From Fumia sp045615345 (GTDB taxonomy: Bacteria > Bacillota > Clostridia > Oscillospirales > Ruminococcaceae), in assembly GCA_045615345.1 (NCBI GenBank), contig JAZLER010000011.1, forward strand, positions 62,001 to 126,000: a stretch of DNA of 64,000 bases. Direction: 5' to 3'. The translations under genes and the position numbers were made by a program. Below are positions 26,195 to 34,878 of this stretch, piece after piece (within the stretch, counting starts at the first letter, position 1; the number at the start of each line of letters is the position of its first letter). A model generated the notes under the pieces. That model did no database searches, was not told where the DNA came from, and saw only the letters and a list, made by a program, of their open reading frames with translations.

Positions 26195-27056
26195 CGTCAG
26201 AACCTCCCGCCAAATAAGTAAGAGCTCTCATCGTAGGCGTATCCATCAATAATTGCGCTATTTTGTAAGAATCAAAGTTTTCTAAACTTTGTTCGGAAAG
26301 TTCGATTTTCAGATTCTTACAAGCTTTTTTAAGCGCCTTAAACCACCTACAATCGCTATAATTATAAAGCTCAAAACGAGATGCTTTTAATTCATCAAAA
26401 ACCTGTACCAATGCAGGAATAATAATCATTGAATGCATAATGCTCTGTAATTCAAGATTTGTACTAAGATTTTTATATATATTACATCCTTTAACTGGTA
26501 TGCGAATAACAATCTTTGTCTTGGTACTACTAACATCAACATTTATAATTGTTTCATTAGGATCAAGATTTGGAACAATAGAAAAGATAGAAGAAGTGTT
26601 TTCTAAATCATCTTTCTGCTTATTGAGTTCTATCTCTACACATCCACCTATCGCAAGAAGGCATCCTTTTTTTATATTAAACGCAAACCCCCTATAATCA
26701 GCAGAAAAATCAGGATTTTTATAACCTTTCAAATCTTCATTCGCTACAATTATAGTACTTATTTGCACCGCACCATTAAGTTTACTTTGATGGATCTTAA
26801 ATATTTCTTCTCCATCCTGGGTAATAACAGCATGTCTATAGCAAGTTTGTACACATTCAATATGGTGAACAAATGATGCTTTTTTGGTAGCAATTAACTC
26901 ATTAACCTCATCATTATTTGTAAATGCTTTTAAGATAAATTTAATATAATACCCGTCTTTTTCAAAATCCACATCACTAGTGAATGTAGCTGTGGCATAT
27001 GATTCATTGCCCTTGGCGATTACAGGATATGGAAAATATTTATTCCTTATTAACAT
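26184..27056 (-). CDS. Unknown 290-residue protein of the GHKL operon
   Basis: Not recognised. The first two thirds are beta-rich (YATATFTSDVDF, AVISTIIV-like strands, KTKIVIRIPV), and the last ~90 residues are helical (LVQVFDELKASRFELYNY, KALKKACKNLKIEL), ending in an acidic GGSDDED. This two-domain build suggests a structural or adaptor subunit. It overlaps the ATPase gene by 17 bp and the DUF6339 gene by 11 bp, so translation of the three is coupled and the products probably act as a complex. Confidence 0.75.
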   Translation of the reverse strand: MLIRNKYFPYPVIAKGNESYATATFTSDVDFEKDGYYIKFILKAFTNNDEVNELIATKKASFVHHIECVQTCYRHAVITQDGEEIFKIHQSKLNGAVQISTIIVANEDLKGYKNPDFSADYRGFAFNIKKGCLLAIGGCVEIELNKQKDDLENTSSIFSIVPNLDPNETIINVDVSSTKTKIVIRIPVKGCNIYKNLSTNLELQSIMHSMIIIPALVQVFDELKASRFELYNYSDCRWFKALKKACKNLKIELSEQSLENFDSYKIAQLLMDTPTMRALTYLAGGSDDED

Positions 27057-28914
27057 ATGCCTTCACCTCCATTGAACAATAATCTTTATGAGCTAGTTGC
27101 AGATTAATTCTTATATGTTTATCCTTTTCAAAACGCAAACCAATCAAAGAGTTTTCATTTATCTTCAATTCAGAACCGCCTATTTGTATAGCACCAACCA
27201 ATTCAGCTTTGTATGCCTCAGTTTCACCAGAGAGATAAAAACTCAATTTACCGTTATTTGAATCTTCCGAGGGAACAAAATCCACCATATATTTACCATC
27301 ATCAGGATCACTACAGATGTACATAAATTTAGATGGTTTAATTTCTTTGGGCGCACTTATATTTTTTTCTGTACCTTCAATATAATCTACAGGCTGAGGT
27401 GGTCTTGGTGGATCAATATGCGGATGAGGATCTTTATGAAGCCAATCCTCATCCGACATACCATCTATCGGATCTACCTTTTTCTCAGAATCGTCGTCTC
27501 CATTTTCGACTGAAATAACATCAGGAATATACTTACGTTCAATAACACGTTTTTCAATTTCCAATACTACATCAGAAATTACATCTTCACGATTTTGATT
27601 ATTCTCGTCATCTGGAGTATCTGGTATGAAGTTGCCAACGCCAACTGCATCTATTGCGTTTTGCGGTCCCTGTTCTACAAGTTCCTCTAAGCATTTCTTC
27701 ATATAATCGTTAATAGATTTAATTAACCTCTTTGCTTCAAAAGAATTAGTAGCACGATCTGGTTGCCATTCAGTGTGTTCTGGATTTTCCAAAGCACGAA
27801 GTCGTTCGTTTATTGCATCTCCTTCAATAAACAAAATACCCGCGAAAGAAATAAAACCATTGATACGATCTCCATCCTTAATCTTCATACCTGTTTGACG
27901 AATCATAGCAACTTTTCTGTGAAAATCATTTCCATTTAGCAAATAACCAAGTTTGACAATTCCCAATCCCAAATGGTTATTTTCAAACCACTTGGTTTCA
28001 GGGCTGGTTAACACCTGATAATACTCTAAAACATAGGTATCAGTGAGTTCCTCGGCATATTCTTCCATGAGTTCGGGTAATGTAGATTTGTCAATCTTAA
28101 CATCACCTACGTTAACAGTAAGTTTTTCGTTCCAAATAGCACCGAGAAAACTGTCTAAAATAGAAACAACTATCGCCGTTTCCCATTCTCCTTTAGAAAA
28201 ACGATAACCTAAAACATACACGTCCGTTCCATAGTCACCAGGATCTCTTTTAAAATTAGGATCCAAATTCAGAGACTCAAAAACCGGAGTATTACGTTCA
28301 TTACCATAATATCCGATGCCTTGTGTAGTTTCCCCATCTTCCCTTTCAAATGTTACCAATCTTGATACACCTTGATATGCGCACTCATCCTCAACATCAT
28401 ATGTATTGTAAAATACAGTTGAAAAATCCGAACATGCAAATGGAGCAAATTTACCTATACCAAATGAACCACCAGCCGGTCCCTTTTTATCAGATGAACC
28501 TGAAGATTTTGTTAGTCTCATCCAATCAGTATTTATATCATTAGTTTTCTTAGAACCAGTAAGCCCCTTTGTATTAAAATCACTAATTCTTAATACATTT
28601 ATTTTTTCAGCACTAATTTTTTCGAAAGCATTTTTAAAAAAGTCTTTAGTCGTCTTTGCTTTTTGTCCGTTCCAATAGGTCAAGCATTTTTCAAATGTCT
28701 CTTTTAACACGTCTGCTCCTAGCAAAGTATTTGTAGGAATATCATAATTAGCAAAATCAACTCTCACAGTTTTGCTTGTTGCAGCATCGAGAGAGTTTTG
28801 GCAGATTTCACGAGCCAAAGACTTTAAAGGTGTGCCTCTAAAAGTGGAAACACCCGAATCATTGATACCCTTGTTCTCTCCATGATCATTTGATGGAAAA
28901 TACCAAAATGCCAT
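27040..28914 (-). CDS. GHKL-type ATPase (paraMORC/MutL-like)
   Basis: A 624-residue protein with the Bergerat ATP-binding fold: N box REICQNSLDA (35-44), the DxGxG equivalent ISDFNTKGLTG (111-120) and the lid GGSFGIGKFAPF (148-159). There are no kinase features, and the following ~200 residues fit an S5-like transducer, so it belongs with the prokaryotic MORC-like GHKL proteins that occur in restriction-type systems together with SF2 helicases and endonucleases. A Pro/Asp-rich linker (near 480-520) precedes a beta-rich C-terminal domain. ATP-driven dimer closure around DNA is the expected mode. It is 9 bases downstream of a small 74-residue gene. Confidence 0.85.
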   Translation of the reverse strand: MAFWYFPSNDHGENKGINDSGVSTFRGTPLKSLAREICQNSLDAATSKTVRVDFANYDIPTNTLLGADVLKETFEKCLTYWNGQKAKTTKDFFKNAFEKISAEKINVLRISDFNTKGLTGSKKTNDINTDWMRLTKSSGSSDKKGPAGGSFGIGKFAPFACSDFSTVFYNTYDVEDECAYQGVSRLVTFEREDGETTQGIGYYGNERNTPVFESLNLDPNFKRDPGDYGTDVYVLGYRFSKGEWETAIVVSILDSFLGAIWNEKLTVNVGDVKIDKSTLPELMEEYAEELTDTYVLEYYQVLTSPETKWFENNHLGLGIVKLGYLLNGNDFHRKVAMIRQTGMKIKDGDRINGFISFAGILFIEGDAINERLRALENPEHTEWQPDRATNSFEAKRLIKSINDYMKKCLEELVEQGPQNAIDAVGVGNFIPDTPDDENNQNREDVISDVVLEIEKRVIERKYIPDVISVENGDDDSEKKVDPIDGMSDEDWLHKDPHPHIDPPRPPQPVDYIEGTEKNISAPKEIKPSKFMYICSDPDDGKYMVDFVPSEDSNNGKLSFYLSGETEAYKAELVGAIQIGGSELKINENSLIGLRFEKDKHIRINLQLAHKDYCSMEVKAYVNKE

Positions 28915-28923
28915 TCTTCACAC

Positions 28924-29148
28924 CTACCTTAATTTGAATTTTTTATTTTCTGAATCCGTTGTATCAAATTTAGCTCTTGCAATTTTCAATTCTTCTTCAA
29001 TAGCTGAAAAAATCTTCCTAACGTCTTCTTTAGAATAATCGTAAACTGCTTTATTAGAACAATTCCCCAATAGTTTTACCATATCAATAATTTTGTTAGT
29101 TCTAGCTTCTGCAATTCTTATAAATTTATCACTTTTTGTTTCAGACAT
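28924..29148 (-). CDS. Small conserved protein heading the GHKL operon (74 aa)
   Basis: The frame opens further upstream, but GGAGG lies 7 bases before the ATG at 29148, giving a 74-residue protein starting MSETKSDKFIRIAEARTNK. The pattern RIAEARTNKIIDM followed by LGNCSNKAVYDY is one I have seen in small unannotated proteins of Firmicutes defence and prophage regions. It is helical and basic, without a known fold. It could be a regulator or antitoxin-like partner of the ATPase operon. It lies divergent from the XRE-methyltransferase gene across a ~260-bp promoter region. Confidence 0.65.
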   Translation of the reverse strand: MSETKSDKFIRIAEARTNKIIDMVKLLGNCSNKAVYDYSKEDVRKIFSAIEEELKIARAKFDTTDSENKKFKLR

Positions 29149-29323
29149 AACCATTCCTCCAAATATATTCCTTAAAATAATTATACATTGTTCGACAAAT
29201 AATGTCAATAATATTTTTGATATATTTTAATTATTTAGAAAATATTTTTATATTATTTGATAAATATATGTTTTTTGTTTAAAAATATATCTTAAACATA
29301 AAACTTCAAATATAATAAAATGC

Positions 29324-29353
29324 AAAAAATGCAGCTATTTGGCTGCATTTTTT
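29324..29353. terminator. Hairpin between divergent genes
   Basis: AAAAAATGCAGC (29324-29335) pairs perfectly with GCTGCATTTTTT (29342-29353). It lies just upstream of the methyltransferase promoter. It could block read-through or act as the operator of the XRE domain, given the 12-bp dyad. Confidence 0.55.
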
Positions 29354-29363
29354 CACGAAACTA

Positions 29364-29392
29364 TTGATTTGTATTTTCCTTTATGATATACT
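29364..29392 (+). promoter_or_regulatory. Sigma-A promoter of the methyltransferase gene
   Basis: TTGATT (29364-29369), 17-bp spacer, TATACT (29387-29392), 18 bases before the ATG at 29410. An earlier ATG at 29383 overlaps the -10 box and cannot be the start. Confidence 0.7.
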
Positions 29393-29409
29393 TCTTTAGA
29401 GGTGGTACA

Positions 29410-30651
29410 ATGAGTTCCGTGGGCAAATATATATATGACACTCGAAACAAACAACAAATTTCAATTCGATATTTAGCAAAACTTACAGGGATTAGTCACA
29501 GTGAGATTAATAAAATCGAAAATGGTGAACGTGCTATGCCCTCTCCTATACATTTAAAAACGATAGCTAATGTTCTTGGAATAAACCAAATAGAATTATT
29601 TAAAATCGCGGGATATATCGACAGTGACGTTTTTTCTTTTCCAAAGGAAGAAATCACAATACAATATAATCAAAATAATATAAAGGGATCAAACGCTATG
29701 AATAAAAACAGCTTTAAAGTGGCCAGTTTGTTTGCCGGAATTGGCGGAATATGTTATGGATTCAAACAGGCAGGCGCCGATATTATATGGGCAAACGAAA
29801 TCGATAAAGACGCCTGTAAAACCTACAGACACAATTTTGGTGATGATTACCTTGTTGAAGGTGACATTAAAGATGTAAATCCGGATGACATTCCTGATAT
29901 AGACATATTAAATGGCGGTTTTCCATGTCAGGCTTTCTCAGTGGCAGGATACAGAAAGGGATTTGATGATGAAAGAGGTAACCTCTTCTTTGAAATCACT
30001 CGAATTCTTGAAGTTAAACGTCCTAAAGCTATTCTTTTGGAAAATGTAAAAAATCTAGAAGGTCACGATAAGGGAAATACATTTAAAGTTATAAAAGAAC
30101 AATTAGAAATGCTTGGATACCATGTACATCATAAGGTGATGAATACCATGGTATTTGGAAATATACCCCAAAATCGTGAGCGTATTTATATCGTAGCCTT
30201 TTTATCTAAAGAAGCATACGATAAATTTGAATATCCATCACCTATCGAACTTACTCGAAATATTCACGACATAATCGACGTGACTGATAAAAAGCCACTT
30301 GGATTATATTATGAAAATTCTAAGTATTATCCTGAACTCAAAAAGACTATGACAAAGAAAGATACAGTATATCAATGGAGACGAATTTACTGTAGAGAAA
30401 ACAAGAGTAATGTATGCCCCACTTTAACCGCTAACATGGGTACAGGAGGACACAATGTCCCGCTAATTCTTGATAACTTTGGAATAAGGAAATTAACACC
30501 TGAAGAGTGTGTCGGATTCCAGGGTTTTCCGGATACTTTCTCTTTTCCAGATGATATCAGCAACGCAAGTAAATATAAACAAGCTGGTAATTCTGTTTCT
30601 GTCCCTGTTATTAAACGAATTGCAGAAAATATAATCAAGGCACTATCTTAA
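29410..30651 (+). CDS. C5-cytosine DNA methyltransferase with N-terminal XRE domain
   Basis: Methylates cytosine C5 in a specific DNA site using SAM. Residues 1-70 are an XRE helix-turn-helix (SIRYLAKLTGISHSEINKIE), as in controller proteins. The enzyme follows: motif I ASLFAGIGGICYGF, motif IV GGFPCQAFSVAG with the catalytic Cys, motif VI ILLENVKN, motif VIII QNRERIYIVAF, and motif X YKQAGNSVSVPVIKRI. The target recognition region between VIII and X is short, and its site cannot be read. AGAGGTGG precedes the ATG at 29410. A second in-frame ATG at 29698, with AAAGGG at 10 bases, starts exactly at the enzyme domain, so two products may be made. It converges on the endonuclease gene. Confidence 0.95.
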   Translation: MSSVGKYIYDTRNKQQISIRYLAKLTGISHSEINKIENGERAMPSPIHLKTIANVLGINQIELFKIAGYIDSDVFSFPKEEITIQYNQNNIKGSNAMNKNSFKVASLFAGIGGICYGFKQAGADIIWANEIDKDACKTYRHNFGDDYLVEGDIKDVNPDDIPDIDILNGGFPCQAFSVAGYRKGFDDERGNLFFEITRILEVKRPKAILLENVKNLEGHDKGNTFKVIKEQLEMLGYHVHHKVMNTMVFGNIPQNRERIYIVAFLSKEAYDKFEYPSPIELTRNIHDIIDVTDKKPLGLYYENSKYYPELKKTMTKKDTVYQWRRIYCRENKSNVCPTLTANMGTGGHNVPLILDNFGIRKLTPEECVGFQGFPDTFSFPDDISNASKYKQAGNSVSVPVIKRIAENIIKALS

Positions 30652-30658
30652 CGACTAA

Positions 30659-30687
30659 AAAGAGGCACTCACAAAGAGCGCCTCTTT
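30659..30687. terminator. Bidirectional terminator between methyltransferase and endonuclease genes
   Basis: AAAGAGGC (30659-30666) pairs with GCCTCTTT (30680-30687), flanked by A and T runs, between two convergent genes. Confidence 0.75.
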
Positions 30688-30696
30688 ATTTTTATA

Positions 30697-31848
30697 CTAT
30701 TCATCATTCTCATAGGAATCACCATAAAAAGATTCGTACGTTCCTATCTCAGAAAAATTCACAGAATATTCAAGCTCACCATGCTTTGTAAATATAACAC
30801 TATCAATACCGAAACGCTGTAGCATTTCATAAGTGACAAGTGTTCCTTCTGATAGTTCGAAAACATTTCTTAGTAACCATTCACCAAGTATCTTATTCGG
30901 ATTGCTCATGATAGCCTTCCCATCCGCCTGACATATCTTAGCAGGAATTACAGAACCATCTGGCAATGTAAGTTTGAAGACTGTATCTCTATCAGGGAAA
31001 AATCCTGCAGTTCTCACTCGGTCTTCAGCCGGATAAGGAATATACAATTCGTTTGCATTACGAACGCGTCCGCCAGCGTTCCATTGATTCAAACCGCTCT
31101 TCTCAGCAACGAATTTTGTACCATCGCTTTTCGTTGAATATAAACGGAGGCATACCTGTGGTAAGTGCACTATTTCATTTGGACGAATAATATTCTCAAC
31201 TCCATCATCTTCATACATCAGATTCATCAAGAAACTGTATGGATCATCCATAATCTCAACGTCAAATAAATCTAGTAGCTCCATATCCGCAAATATCATA
31301 TACAAAGTATTCTTTGAAGTACTGAAATGATACGTGTGCCTTCCGTCTGTAAAATATGTATTATTCACATTACCTCTGTCAGGTATCAACGACAAATTAT
31401 CGATATCAATATAGTCAAATGTGTGCTCTAAAATTTGCATAGCACCTGGAACACGCTTCACAATATGATAAATCATTGTATCAATACCATTAAGATTTTT
31501 AGTAACACGGATTCTCTCATTACGATATTCAGAGATCTTTCTAACAAGTTCCATGCCAGTAAGACCTGCAAAGGTTTCTCTTAAACGGCCAAATTCTGCA
31601 ACCTTCTGGTCATCCTGCCCCATCCATGTTTTTAGGCCGATCCCTATTCGTTCTTTCTTTGCATCAGCAGAACAATCCAACCTTGCAAGGTTTTCAGCAT
31701 TCAGATATTTGCAGAAAATATTTTCGTGAGCTCTATATGGCAAATATGGACAATCGCTTTCAGAAAAAAGTAAAGTCAAATTGCCGATTATAGACAGCAT
31801 CCTTTTATAATTATTCTGTTGATTAACAGGTTGTTTTTCATAAAACAT
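30697..31848 (-). CDS. Type II-like restriction endonuclease with C-terminal B3-like DNA-binding domain
   Basis: A 383-residue protein. RIGIGLKTWMGQDDQKVAEF near residue 75 has the look of a nuclease core strand pair, and SEYRNERIRVTKNL and RGNVNNTYFTDGRHTYHFS follow. The C-terminal part, GLNQWNAGGRVRNANELYIP, FFPDRDTVFKLTLPDGS and ILGEWLLRNVF, matches the B3-like effector/DNA-binding domain found at the C-terminus of several restriction enzymes (BfiI-type), which reads the target site. The start ATG at 31848 has AAAGGAAG at 8 bases; a longer frame exists. Convergent with the C5 methyltransferase, with which it should form a restriction-modification pair. Catalytic residues are not certain. 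Confidence 0.8.
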   Translation of the reverse strand: MFYEKQPVNQQNNYKRMLSIIGNLTLLFSESDCPYLPYRAHENIFCKYLNAENLARLDCSADAKKERIGIGLKTWMGQDDQKVAEFGRLRETFAGLTGMELVRKISEYRNERIRVTKNLNGIDTMIYHIVKRVPGAMQILEHTFDYIDIDNLSLIPDRGNVNNTYFTDGRHTYHFSTSKNTLYMIFADMELLDLFDVEIMDDPYSFLMNLMYEDDGVENIIRPNEIVHLPQVCLRLYSTKSDGTKFVAEKSGLNQWNAGGRVRNANELYIPYPAEDRVRTAGFFPDRDTVFKLTLPDGSVIPAKICQADGKAIMSNPNKILGEWLLRNVFELSEGTLVTYEMLQRFGIDSVIFTKHGELEYSVNFSEIGTYESFYGDSYENDE

Positions 31849-32199
31849 ACTTGTAACTTCCTTTATAAAATAAATCAATTTACTCAGAAATTCTCTCAAT
31901 AACATGCGCACATGCTAAATTGTCACTTATTTATGTACAACTTTTGAATCCGTATATACAATCATTTTTCCACTATCTTTTGTAAGGGTTAGTTGAAAAA
32001 TAGGTTTTAAGTATTATAACATAAAATAATATAATTTACAACAAGTTTTGTTTTTGGTTGTGTAATCAAAATATTGACAGTTTCTTTTTTCTTGAAATTA
32101 TAACGAAAATATAGTACAATTAATATGTAACACTTTAATAATTTATCAGATTGGCATTTATTTTTACAAGCCATAAAAAGGATGGGTGGATTTTATAAA
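31849..32199. other. Intergenic promoter region between REase and hxs operon
   Basis: AT-rich stretch with no gene. It holds the hxs promoter (32092-32120) and an alternative TTGACA at 32074. Nothing else was recognised. Confidence 0.5.
32092..32120 (+). promoter_or_regulatory. Promoter of the hxs operon
   Basis: TTGAAA (32092-32097), 17 bp, TACAAT (32115-32120), about 80 bases before the first ATG. A second candidate, TTGACA (32074-32079) with TTATAA at 18 bp, overlaps it. Confidence 0.65.
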
Positions 32200-32547
32200 A
32201 TGAAATTAAACTATAATAAAGAAATATATACAAAGGCAGTGTTACTTAAAACATGCTATAAATTTACGGATAATGCATATGTTCATCTGGATTCCGATCA
32301 AAGCAATTACATTGTTACTATCAGTGCAAAAGATGAAAACGATAGTACCAATTATAAAATGGAGTTTGCCAACCGTATTATTGAAGAGGCAAATAGAGAA
32401 TTAATAATTGAACAGACAAGTAATATCAGGCAAATCTTATTTGCGCGTTCTATGGCTTCGACTGTTGTGTATGAACAACAAAACGTGGAAATTGATACAG
32501 ATGTTGAAGATAAATCTGCAATGAAGGATTGGTTTGAAAATGAGTAA
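32200..32547 (+). CDS. hxsD: His-Xaa-Ser system protein HxsD
   Basis: A 115-residue small protein, first gene of an eight-gene plus-strand operon. YNKEIYTKAVLLKTCYKFTD and AYVHLDSDQSNYIV, then EFANRIIEE and REIRQILFARSMAST-like helices, fit HxsD, the small partner encoded with the paired radical SAM maturases of His-Xaa-Ser systems. By analogy with other peptide-modification systems it may serve as a peptide-binding (RRE-like) or scaffold component, but this is not established. The start ATG at 32200 is chosen because an earlier ATG lies within the GGTGG site. The stop overlaps the next ATG. Confidence 0.85.
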   Translation: MKLNYNKEIYTKAVLLKTCYKFTDNAYVHLDSDQSNYIVTISAKDENDSTNYKMEFANRIIEEANRELIIEQTSNIRQILFARSMASTVVYEQQNVEIDTDVEDKSAMKDWFENE

Positions 32548-32749
32548 TTTATATTTATCTAAAGATATATATAATGTGAATTGTATTAATCATACCGTTA
32601 ACGCTTTTTCAGATTATGCTGAAATAGAAATTTCACAAAACAGTACACATTTTATTTGTTCATTCAAGAATACAGTATATGACTCAGTAGAAACTGCAAA
32701 AGAATTTGAAAACTATTTAATAGATTACTGTAATAAGTCAGGGTTTTAA
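32540..32749 (+). CDS. Short HxsD-like paralogue (69 aa)
   Basis: A 69-residue protein, MSNLYLSKDIYNVNCINHTV..., whose beginning aligns with the HxsD upstream: K(E/D)IYx.., a hydrophobic/aromatic FTD/FSDYAEI segment, strand, then EFxNxLID. It stops where HxsD continues into its C-terminal helices, so it is a domain-sized paralogue. The ATG overlaps the hxsD stop (ATGAGTAA), and the protease gene follows after one base. It may form a heterodimer with HxsD or bind the substrate leader. Confidence 0.7.
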   Translation: MSNLYLSKDIYNVNCINHTVNAFSDYAEIEISQNSTHFICSFKNTVYDSVETAKEFENYLIDYCNKSGF

Positions 32750-32750
32750 A

Positions 32751-33764
32751 ATGATTTTTATAAAAAGCTTTTTAATAAGCATGCTGATATCAGGCGGTAT
32801 TTTGTGTACTTTTACTGATATAAAATATGGTAAAATTCCTAATAAAGCAATTATTGTTGGCATTGCAAGTTCCATTATCGGCAACATTATGTATTTTGCA
32901 TTTTTGCTACCTGAACTGTTAAAAGATTTTTTAATAAATTTGACAGCTTCACTCTTAATCTCATTTATTATGTATTGGTTTCGGATATGGGCTGCCGGTG
33001 ACGTTAAATTCTTTGTAATGCTATTTTCACTGCTACCATCAGATATTTTTTACAATAAGCCTCCAATGCCGGTTGTTACGGTATTTATTCTTGTTTTTTC
33101 TTTGGCGTTTATCTACCTGTGTGCAGAGAGTATTGTACTGATGATAAAAAAGGAAAAGATTATTACATATTACAACACAAAGATATCATTGTTGAGTATA
33201 CTGCTGTGTTCATCATTTATTATAACATGCCACAGCATTTTTCAAATAATTTTTGGTGGGGTGTATTATGAGTACTTGCCTGTTTTTCTGCTTGGAAATA
33301 TTGTATTAATTTTACTTTATAATACATTTAATTTACATAAAAGCTCTATACTAATGGTAATGTGTATTTTATTTAGTATATCAAGTACGGTAATTTCAAT
33401 TATTAATAATAAATACAGACTTGAATTATACTCCATAATCTGTACTTGTGTGATAATGATATTCAGGTACATAGCAGAACAATTTAATTATAAAGAGATA
33501 TATACTTGCGATGTAAAAGAAGGAATGGTCTTGTCATATTCTACAGTTGCGTTAATGAGTAAATCGAGGGTAAAAGGATTACCAAAATATACAACAGAAG
33601 ATATGGCATCCAGACTAACTGAAGAAGAGGCAAAAAGCGTATGTAGATGGGGTTTATCAAAGTACGGAAAGGAAAAAGTAACAATTGTAAGAAAACTTCC
33701 GTTTGCTTGTTTTATATTCCTAGGCGTTTTGATTTATTTAGCACGGAGCGTGATACTATGGTAA
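32751..33764 (+). CDS. A24-family prepilin peptidase-like aspartic protease
   Basis: A 337-residue polytopic membrane protein. The two catalytic Asp motifs of type IV prepilin peptidases are present: FTDIKYGKIPN near residue 25 and AAGDVKFFVM near residue 83 (GD of the GxGD motif). About six to eight hydrophobic segments follow the TadV/PilD plan; there is no N-terminal methylase domain. A cytosolic C-terminal stretch (residues ~260-320, STVALMSKSRVKGLP) precedes a last membrane helix. It lies inside the Hxs operon, overlapping HxsC by 7 bp, so its substrate is likely an operon product, perhaps HxsA with its N-terminal hydrophobic helix. That substrate is inference. Confidence 0.88.
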   Translation: MIFIKSFLISMLISGGILCTFTDIKYGKIPNKAIIVGIASSIIGNIMYFAFLLPELLKDFLINLTASLLISFIMYWFRIWAAGDVKFFVMLFSLLPSDIFYNKPPMPVVTVFILVFSLAFIYLCAESIVLMIKKEKIITYYNTKISLLSILLCSSFIITCHSIFQIIFGGVYYEYLPVFLLGNIVLILLYNTFNLHKSSILMVMCILFSISSTVISIINNKYRLELYSIICTCVIMIFRYIAEQFNYKEIYTCDVKEGMVLSYSTVALMSKSRVKGLPKYTTEDMASRLTEEEAKSVCRWGLSKYGKEKVTIVRKLPFACFIFLGVLIYLARSVILW

Positions 33765-34873
33765 GGTATTTAAGCAATTACAATCATAAATATAAAATCT
33801 TTACTGTTTCTAAAAGCAAAGAGTATACTGATTACTTACTACAGAATGGGCTGGATGTTGGCGTATTAACTGATGATCACATGACTTTGTTGCCTGATAA
33901 TATTGTTACCGATATAACAGAATCTGAAAAAAACAGGATGCAGATTTTTAATGAAGGTGATATCCTTGAAATTGGGGAAAGTGGTATCATCTATCGATGG
34001 TATTCATCACTTGAAGGTGACGCAGGTATAGCGACTACTTGTACTTGTAATTCTAATTGCATAATGTGTCCGGCTAGTGAATCGGAACGCAAACAAATTA
34101 ATGGTATTAAATTAGAAAATATTTTTACAGTATTAGAGCATATGCCTAAAGACCTGTGTTATTTTACAATTACAGGTGGAGAACCGACATTAATAGGTGA
34201 GGAAAACTTCATAAAAGTGCTGGAAAACGTTAAGAAAAATTTACCTTTAACAAAAATTTTGTTATTGACAAATGGCAGGACACTGGGGGATCGTTCTTTT
34301 TTCGAATATTTTGTCAAATCAAAACCTGACAGACTCAGAGTTGCAATACCCATACACGGAAGTACCGAAAAGCGACATGATTATATTACACAGGCAAATG
34401 GAAGTTTTGCTCAAACTTTAAGAGGTATATCCAATCTGTTAAAAGCAGGTATAGAACTTGAAATACGGATAGTAGTCAGTAAGCTTAATTGTGACGATAT
34501 TACTGCAATTTCAAAATTAATTATAGAGTTTTTTCCCAATGTTTCTGTCGTAAATTTTGTAGGGTTAGAGATGCGTGGTAATTGCGTTGTGAATTCTGAT
34601 AAAGTTCTACTGTCATACCAGGATGCATTTAAAAGTTCTGTTGAAGGAATAAATCAACTGGTCAAAAATGGAATAAATGTAGGTTTATATAATTTTCCAT
34701 ATTGTATGATAGATAAAAATTATTGGCCAATAGCACAAAAAAGTATCTCCTCTTACAAATCTGTGTTTTATAAAGAATGCGAGAATTGCAAACTTATGAA
34801 TGAATGTTGTGGTATTTTTAAGGCTACAATGGATTATTATAAACCGGAAGTTTATCCAATTTTTCAGGAGTGA
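33758..34873 (+). CDS. hxsC: Radical SAM maturase HxsC (His-Xaa-Ser system)
   Basis: A 371-residue radical SAM enzyme. TCTCNSNCIMC near residue 95 holds the CxxxCxxC cluster ligands, followed by the GGEPT SAM-binding motif (TITGGEPTLIG). The N-terminal ~85 residues are the HxsC-specific domain. A C-terminal ECENCKLMNECCGIF motif adds Cys that could hold an auxiliary cluster. In these systems HxsB and HxsC are always paired and are thought to modify the His-Xaa-Ser repeats of HxsA; the chemistry is unknown. The start ATG overlaps the protease stop (ATGGTAA). HxsB follows immediately. Confidence 0.9.
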   Translation: MVRYLSNYNHKYKIFTVSKSKEYTDYLLQNGLDVGVLTDDHMTLLPDNIVTDITESEKNRMQIFNEGDILEIGESGIIYRWYSSLEGDAGIATTCTCNSNCIMCPASESERKQINGIKLENIFTVLEHMPKDLCYFTITGGEPTLIGEENFIKVLENVKKNLPLTKILLLTNGRTLGDRSFFEYFVKSKPDRLRVAIPIHGSTEKRHDYITQANGSFAQTLRGISNLLKAGIELEIRIVVSKLNCDDITAISKLIIEFFPNVSVVNFVGLEMRGNCVVNSDKVLLSYQDAFKSSVEGINQLVKNGINVGLYNFPYCMIDKNYWPIAQKSISSYKSVFYKECENCKLMNECCGIFKATMDYYKPEVYPIFQE

Positions 34874-34878
34874 ATCAG

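Noticed and set aside
29383..29409. Methyltransferase start at the ATG at 29383
   Set aside because: That ATG overlaps the -10 box, and a good ribosome binding site points to 29410.
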